Source: Phoronis pallida (lineage: Eukaryota > Phoronida > Phoronidae). Taken from it: a stretch of DNA of 12,568 bases. Below, piece after piece: positions 1-5,200 of this stretch; position 1 is the stretch's first letter; the number at the start of each line of letters is the position of its first letter. Location: positions 1-12,568 of the forward strand of contig JAOXYC010185245.1 in NCBI GenBank assembly GCA_028565715.1, given 5' to 3'. The notes beneath the pieces were generated by a model. That model made no database searches and was not told the DNA's origin. It worked only from the letters and a program-made list of their open reading frames with translations. The position numbers and the translations under genes are program-made.

Positions 1-1344
1 TCTATGTGGGTCACAACTCAGATGTCTGGTATCAGCTATGTGTCTGCCTCCAAAGACATGTTTCAGAAACTGTTTGCCTACATTTCAGGAGCCAATGACA
101 AAAGTAAGTCATTAAGAAAATCAACCTCTAGTTGACTCCGCTATTCTCCAACATGTTAACCCTTGCATCACTTGGTTTGAATAAATTCACCCATTTGACT
201 GAATGTGTGATTGCATGGTTGGCCTAATGGTAGCTTTGAAGAACCAAGCTTAGTGGAGTTGGAAAGACTGACCGTTCAGAGTTTGATTGATAAAAAGTAA
301 CTTTTTTTGTTGTTGTCGAATAGTGACTGAATTTTGGTTGCCTCAATACAAAAGAAGGTTAATTTTGTCAATCTGTACACCTGCTTTTCCTTTCACCTTT
401 AAATGACATTTTTGAGCGTACAAAAAAGACCAGCAATGATGCAACCATTTTGCAGATTTCATTTTCATTAGAAGTTAAATTAAGGTATAGTGTGCCACAC
501 TGTACATTCCCAAGTATTAGCTATATTACTGAGATAATAGTACAAGTAAAAACAGAATAACAAATCATCTTTTAGTATAATTGTATAATTTGTAACTTGA
601 TTCAATGAAAGAAATAAAAATGTTTGAAAAAATGAGCCTATATAATCATTGTTAATTTTAATGATAAATTTCACTTCCAGAGATGAAGATAGTCATGACA
701 TGCCCTGTGCTGATCCGTATCATACCTGGCCAGGGTCCCGCATGTGAGTCTAACTTCACAATGTCCTTCTACCTGAATGACACACTGGCTAAGTCAGGAC
801 CACCCAGACCCACTGATAAATCTGTCTACTTGAACGCCATGCCTGATAATATGTTCGTTTATGTCAGGTGAGTATTAAAGCAAGAAATACCTTTTTTAAT
901 ATGGCATTTAGCACACAATTAATGATTTTGCAAAAAATCAATAAAGATCGTAACAAAGTTTGAAATTCCAGACAAGAGAATAGTTTTTCTGAAAATTTGA
1001 TTGAAAGTTATGTTAGTTTCTTTCTTATTTTCATTGAAAATCATAAAAAACTCAATCAAGGTTTTGCACTATTCTAGATCTACCCTTTCATATTAATTGC
1101 CAAGTTTCTATTGTTTTGTATTAATATTTGAGAAAATAACGGTTTTCTTTTTCTTCCAAATTCTAGGTCATTCACGGGCTATGACATGTTCAGTGTTGAC
1201 CCCTGGATAAGGGAGGCGGGAGAGTTGGCTAAGAGTATCGGTGATTCGTCCATGTACGACACTACTCATTACTTCACAGCTGGGTATGACTCGCCCTTCA
1301 GAATCTTCAACAGGCACAATGAAATATGGTTCCTTAAGAAGTAA
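1..1344 (+). CDS. SOUL heme-binding protein (HEBP2-like), 3' three coding exons, 5' partial
   Basis: Three exons join in one frame: 1-103 (open at the window edge), 681-867 and 1167-1344 with stop TAA at 1342-1344. Donors are GTAAGT at 104 and GTGAGT at 868; acceptors are TTCCAG before 681 and TTCTAG before 1167. Intron phases agree (1 then 2). The 155 visible residues carry the SOUL family signatures: an early FQKLFAYISGAND stretch, then KIVMTCPVLIRI at the second exon start, and the C-terminal AGYDSPFRIFNRHNEIWFLKK-type ending (here ending F-L-K-K). SOUL proteins of the HEBP family are small, about 190-220 residues, and bind heme or other tetrapyrroles; vertebrate HEBP2 is also linked to mitochondrial permeability. 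So roughly 50 N-terminal residues lie to the left, and any signal peptide cannot be judged. The introns (104-680, 868-1166) are AT-rich and I see no element in them. Orthology to HEBP2 rather than HEBP1 is inferred from the ending and is not certain. Confidence 0.93.
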
Positions 1345-1792
1345 GCGACACCTGGTGGCTGAATTGGAAACCAGTGAAGGCATGAATGTTGTTGCCTTGT
1401 GATAGTTTCATTTGCACTATAATCGGATTGAATTTTCTTCTACTCAAGTATATTATATTTTGTGATCACGACCATTTACATTTTTCTACCTTTTGCATGT
1501 ATGGATATAATTTGCTTTTTCAACTCAAATAATTTTTTATTTACATTGTAAAGCATATCTGTATATTGGATTTTCCTGGTCAATTTTGAAATTGTCTACA
1601 CACATGATGTTTTTTTCTATTATTTTGAGTATATTTTTTGGGGGCTATATGATTCTCGTTAGAAATATTGTGCATTTTTCTGTTACTCTTAAAACATTTG
1701 AAAGTTTTGATAACATTCCAAACCAGTGTTAGATACTTAAATTTGTCACATTATTATTGTTGAATGTAAACTTTTTGCAATTTCTTCATATT
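1345..1792 (+). other. 3' UTR of the SOUL gene (inferred)
   Basis: This T-rich stretch between the SOUL stop codon and the first AATAAA on the plus strand (1799-1804) contains no earlier canonical poly(A) signal and no convincing coding exon. I infer that it is the 3' untranslated region. On the minus strand an AATAAA also occurs at 1536-1541, which could serve as a distal end for the converging gene. Confidence 0.6.
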
Positions 1793-1804
1793 TTTATTAA
1801 TAAA
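1793..1804. promoter_or_regulatory. Palindromic bidirectional poly(A) signal TTTATTAATAAA
   Basis: The 12-mer reads AATAAA on both strands. It is the first canonical signal downstream of the SOUL gene stop (1344, plus strand) and lies about 270 bases downstream of the caspase-like gene stop (2075, minus strand), where only the variant ATTAAA (1829-1834, minus) comes earlier. Shared use is inference. Confidence 0.55.
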
Positions 1805-1997
1805 GTAGATCTGAACAGTATTGATTGGTTTAATTATCACACTTTGTTATTGCGGCAAATTTGGTACAGTACACAGGAGTCAAGTCTCACACTTTCAACC
1901 AGTCATCTAACAATGATATGGAAACTATCTGTGACCTAAACAACCTTTTCACTATATCAGCGCGCATCTACTATATATAAGAAACGTTGTCCCACGC

Positions 1998-2015
1998 GCT
2001 TGTAAATTTACAAGC
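1998..2015. repeat. 18-bp perfect palindrome in the caspase-like gene 3' UTR
   Basis: GCTTGTAAATTTACAAGC is perfectly self-complementary. It lies about 60 bases past the stop codon of the minus-strand caspase-like gene and could form a small hairpin in its 3' UTR. No known motif is assigned. Confidence 0.5.
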
Positions 2016-2074
2016 ATTCTTGTTACGGTGAAAAATCAAAATACTGCCGTTTTGTGTAGTGGTTGTCTCGATTT

Positions 2075-2217
2075 TCACAAAATGATGTCTGAATCTGTAT
2101 CATCACTGTCCGCCTCGCTGTCCACCCTTCCCCTCCAGTTGATGGTTTCATCGTGTTTATGTTTTTGCCAAATAATGAACCTAATAGGGTCGAAGTACTG
2201 ATTCACCATCTTCTGAC
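2075..2217 (-). CDS. Caspase-like gene, last coding exon (p10 end and acidic tail)
   Basis: The acceptor is TTTTTCTATTGCGCAG, with a good pyrimidine tract. The exon starts in phase 1, completing a Gly codon, and runs 46 residues to TGA. F-D-P-I-R-F-I-I-W fits the final strand of p10 ([LI]RKKLYF in classical caspases). The last 16 residues are mainly Asp and Ser, an extension that most caspases lack. Confidence 0.7.
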
Positions 2218-5200
2218 CTGCGCAATAGAAAAAGGTATAGCTATAGCGATATCCACTTATATTAAGGCTCTAACGGTGACCCGAAAGTACAAGCGGTTCC
2301 GGTCCACACTGCATAATGGGTCAAATTCCTTACAAATTGCAATATCGTAGAACTTGTTATATTTTTTTGATGAAACATGTTTGGCGGAATTCTTTGGGCC
2401 TTCACCAATGCATGAAAGTGCTATCAGAATTCACTCGGGCATTTTACGATTTTACTATATTCGCCTTCTTTTTTGTTCTTGATATACGTGAAACAAATAC
2501 AAGATACCCTATTTTTGACAAGGGCAATTTTTACTGTATGTTACAGGTGTTAAATACTTACCCATTGCATCTGACAGTTGTAAAATAGACAACATTTTAC
2601 TGAGTCCCAGTTTAATTGATAAATGCATATGTTTTAACGAAAGTTTGTATACAAAAACGCCGCAAATTAGATATGCATCGGTTATTTCCGAAAGAGCGCC
2701 TAGGGCCCAATAGCACATTTGGCCACTTCCCCATGGGTGCTATTTCAGAAAATGACACATTATCGAAACTGACACTTTTAATGAAAACTAGTTATCTGAA
2801 GGATCTCAAATCGAAAAAAATACAACATTTTTTATAATATTTTAACGAGGTGCCCATTTGCGCGTTTCCGAAATCCACCCGGCGGCCGGGTGGTAAAATT
2901 GCAAGTCAATGGCCTGCTACACGTTTCTCACTGAAAAGAGTGCTGGTCCCGGAACTGCCATTTGGACACTTATTCTTGCTAGTGACTTGCTAGATTGAAT
3001 CCTCGTATACTGAATGGAATATTATTTTAGTCCAATTTGTAGAACAGTACTGCGATTTACCAGAAAGCATACTCTCATGTATTCGGGTCCTTACCTTTTA
3101 GCGATGCGTCGCTAGCGGCTTCCACACAGGCTACGTTCGGTGATAACGATTTTCGTATTAAATTCAGCAGCTAAATAAAACAAAGAAAAAAGGAACCGAA
3201 TTTTAAGAACTTGATACTACTTAATATTTGCTTACATGTCAGGAAAACTTGTCCGATGAAATCAAAATTTAACGCGGTTGTTTTATCAGTGTAGCCTACA
3301 TGTTTTGAGCTAATGTTATCCAGAAACGGCACAGTCTTTGTTGCGAAAAGTAAACTTTAAATTTTATTATTCAAATGTTCAACAGCAGAGACCAAAGTTG
3401 AGAGTTATGATTTCTGAATAAAAGACTTACGTGTCTGCCTTGACGACTTACCGATAGGGGGCAGTCCATGATATGAATGGTCGATTCTTTGGGGTCAATT
3501 TTACTGATCAAAGAGCCGACATTTGTAAAAAAATTCAGGATATCTGCATTTTCTGGTCTGAATAATTTTTTCCACGATACCATCCTGTTTTTCAGAAGAT
3601 AGAAGTAGTTATCACCCCCCTAAAAAACAAAATGTTTGACAAATTTGCATTTGACGTAAACCTAACTAAAATGTATTGCACTTTCCCTTTATACGCCTCA
3701 CTACAGGTTTACATGCGCGCTCATCACTCGAAACATGTCATTGCTATTTTATTTCCTAATGTAAAATTATTATCTATTGAAGTACGGCGGGTACAAGTCG
3801 AATAAGTTGGTCCCTCGTATAACTTCCGTTATTCAGTCAATGGAAACGCATTGACTGAATAACGCAAATAAACGAGGGACCAACTTATTCGACTTGTACC
3901 GTACGGCGTTTCATCCTTTTATTTTACAAAATTTGACAATTTTCCGTTGCCAATTAACCGTATTACTACCTCCATTGAATTCTTTATCGAAAAAACGGTT
4001 TTAAAACATAACGTCAACGTTTGAGATATTTCAGTCGTAAAGTTAGAACTTGCTACGGAACCAACGCCAGGCTTTCGACGTACCAAACGTTTTTTGATTA
4101 TATGTTTAGACGAAGGTATGTATTGAATTCAAAAGTAACCCGGCCTTACGATGTATAGCTTTAAGACACTGATTTTAGATAGTAGTCAAGTCCTAAATCA
4201 TAAATAAGCTTCCTTCAATGCTATCACTCACCGTGACAAATAAAAGGACTGAGAGTGCTTTACATCCGGGCATGTAGTCTTCAAGTTCCTGTTTGATCAA
4301 ACCTATAAAATAAAAGTAAGTTTTTTTTTAAATGTTGTGTCAGCGATATTTTATAACCACCCAAGGCAAGTATTTTTTTAAAGTGTTCGAATTTGGGCCT
4401 TATTCAAGCCCGCGACAAAAGTTTTGTCCAAAGGCCTGTTTTATTAAAAATTGTCTTCGCAGAGTTAAAACCGAGTGGCCTTAGTCATCACCTTCAAAGG
4501 TATGTTCTTCTGGTTTTCAAATATTAATTATAAATTGTTCTTTATTGGTTTTTTCAAAAAAACTGCACAAAGTTACACTTAGGGCCGAAGAATCATTCCT
4601 TTCTTGAACAAAATGTTTTCAACTATTTGTTAACTTTTTATACTTACTTTCCACTTCTTTTAATGTTGCGTTTTCGAAATCCTAAAAAAAAATAATTTCG
4701 AAAACTCATGTTATTTGATTATTTTTGATTGCAGATGGCAGAAAAAGTTTGATATTAAGACAATATCTTTATCAACATGATCGTTATCAAAAAAAAATTC
4801 ACCAATTTTTCAAATATAAAGATGCATGCTATGACGTTGAGAGTTACTTGTTTCCCGTGCTATTTAACTAAACATTAAATGGGTTTTATTGTAATCATCA
4901 TGATTGAAATATACATTACATAAAAATGAGTTTAAAATAATCAGACAAGTAAAATTATAAAACTATTTCAAATGTTAGCTAATGTTCGTTCCTTTTAAGG
5001 ATCGAACATTAGTTAACATTTGAAATAGTTTAAAAACCCAATGGGATCAGAAATGTTCTATATTATAACGTTCTGTTCTGCATCTGACTGGCGCGTAGTA
5101 GCTATTGCTTCTTAGACAATACGACTGTGAGTTTTTGTTTGAAGGCAAATGGTGGAGAGTGTGGCTCATCCTTCATGCTAGTATTTTAAGAAATCTGTAC

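Noticed and set aside
190-260. tRNA-like GGTTGGCCTAATGGTAG stretch in SOUL intron 1
   Set aside because: It does not fold into a cloverleaf with matching arms, and there is no T-loop consensus at the right distance.
1168-1383. 71-residue minus-strand frame
   Set aside because: It is the reverse shadow of the last SOUL exon, whose plus-strand translation matches the family closely.
2316-2588. 90-residue plus-strand open frame
   Set aside because: It has no domain and overlaps, in antisense, an intron and part of a caspase-like exon with good splice sites.
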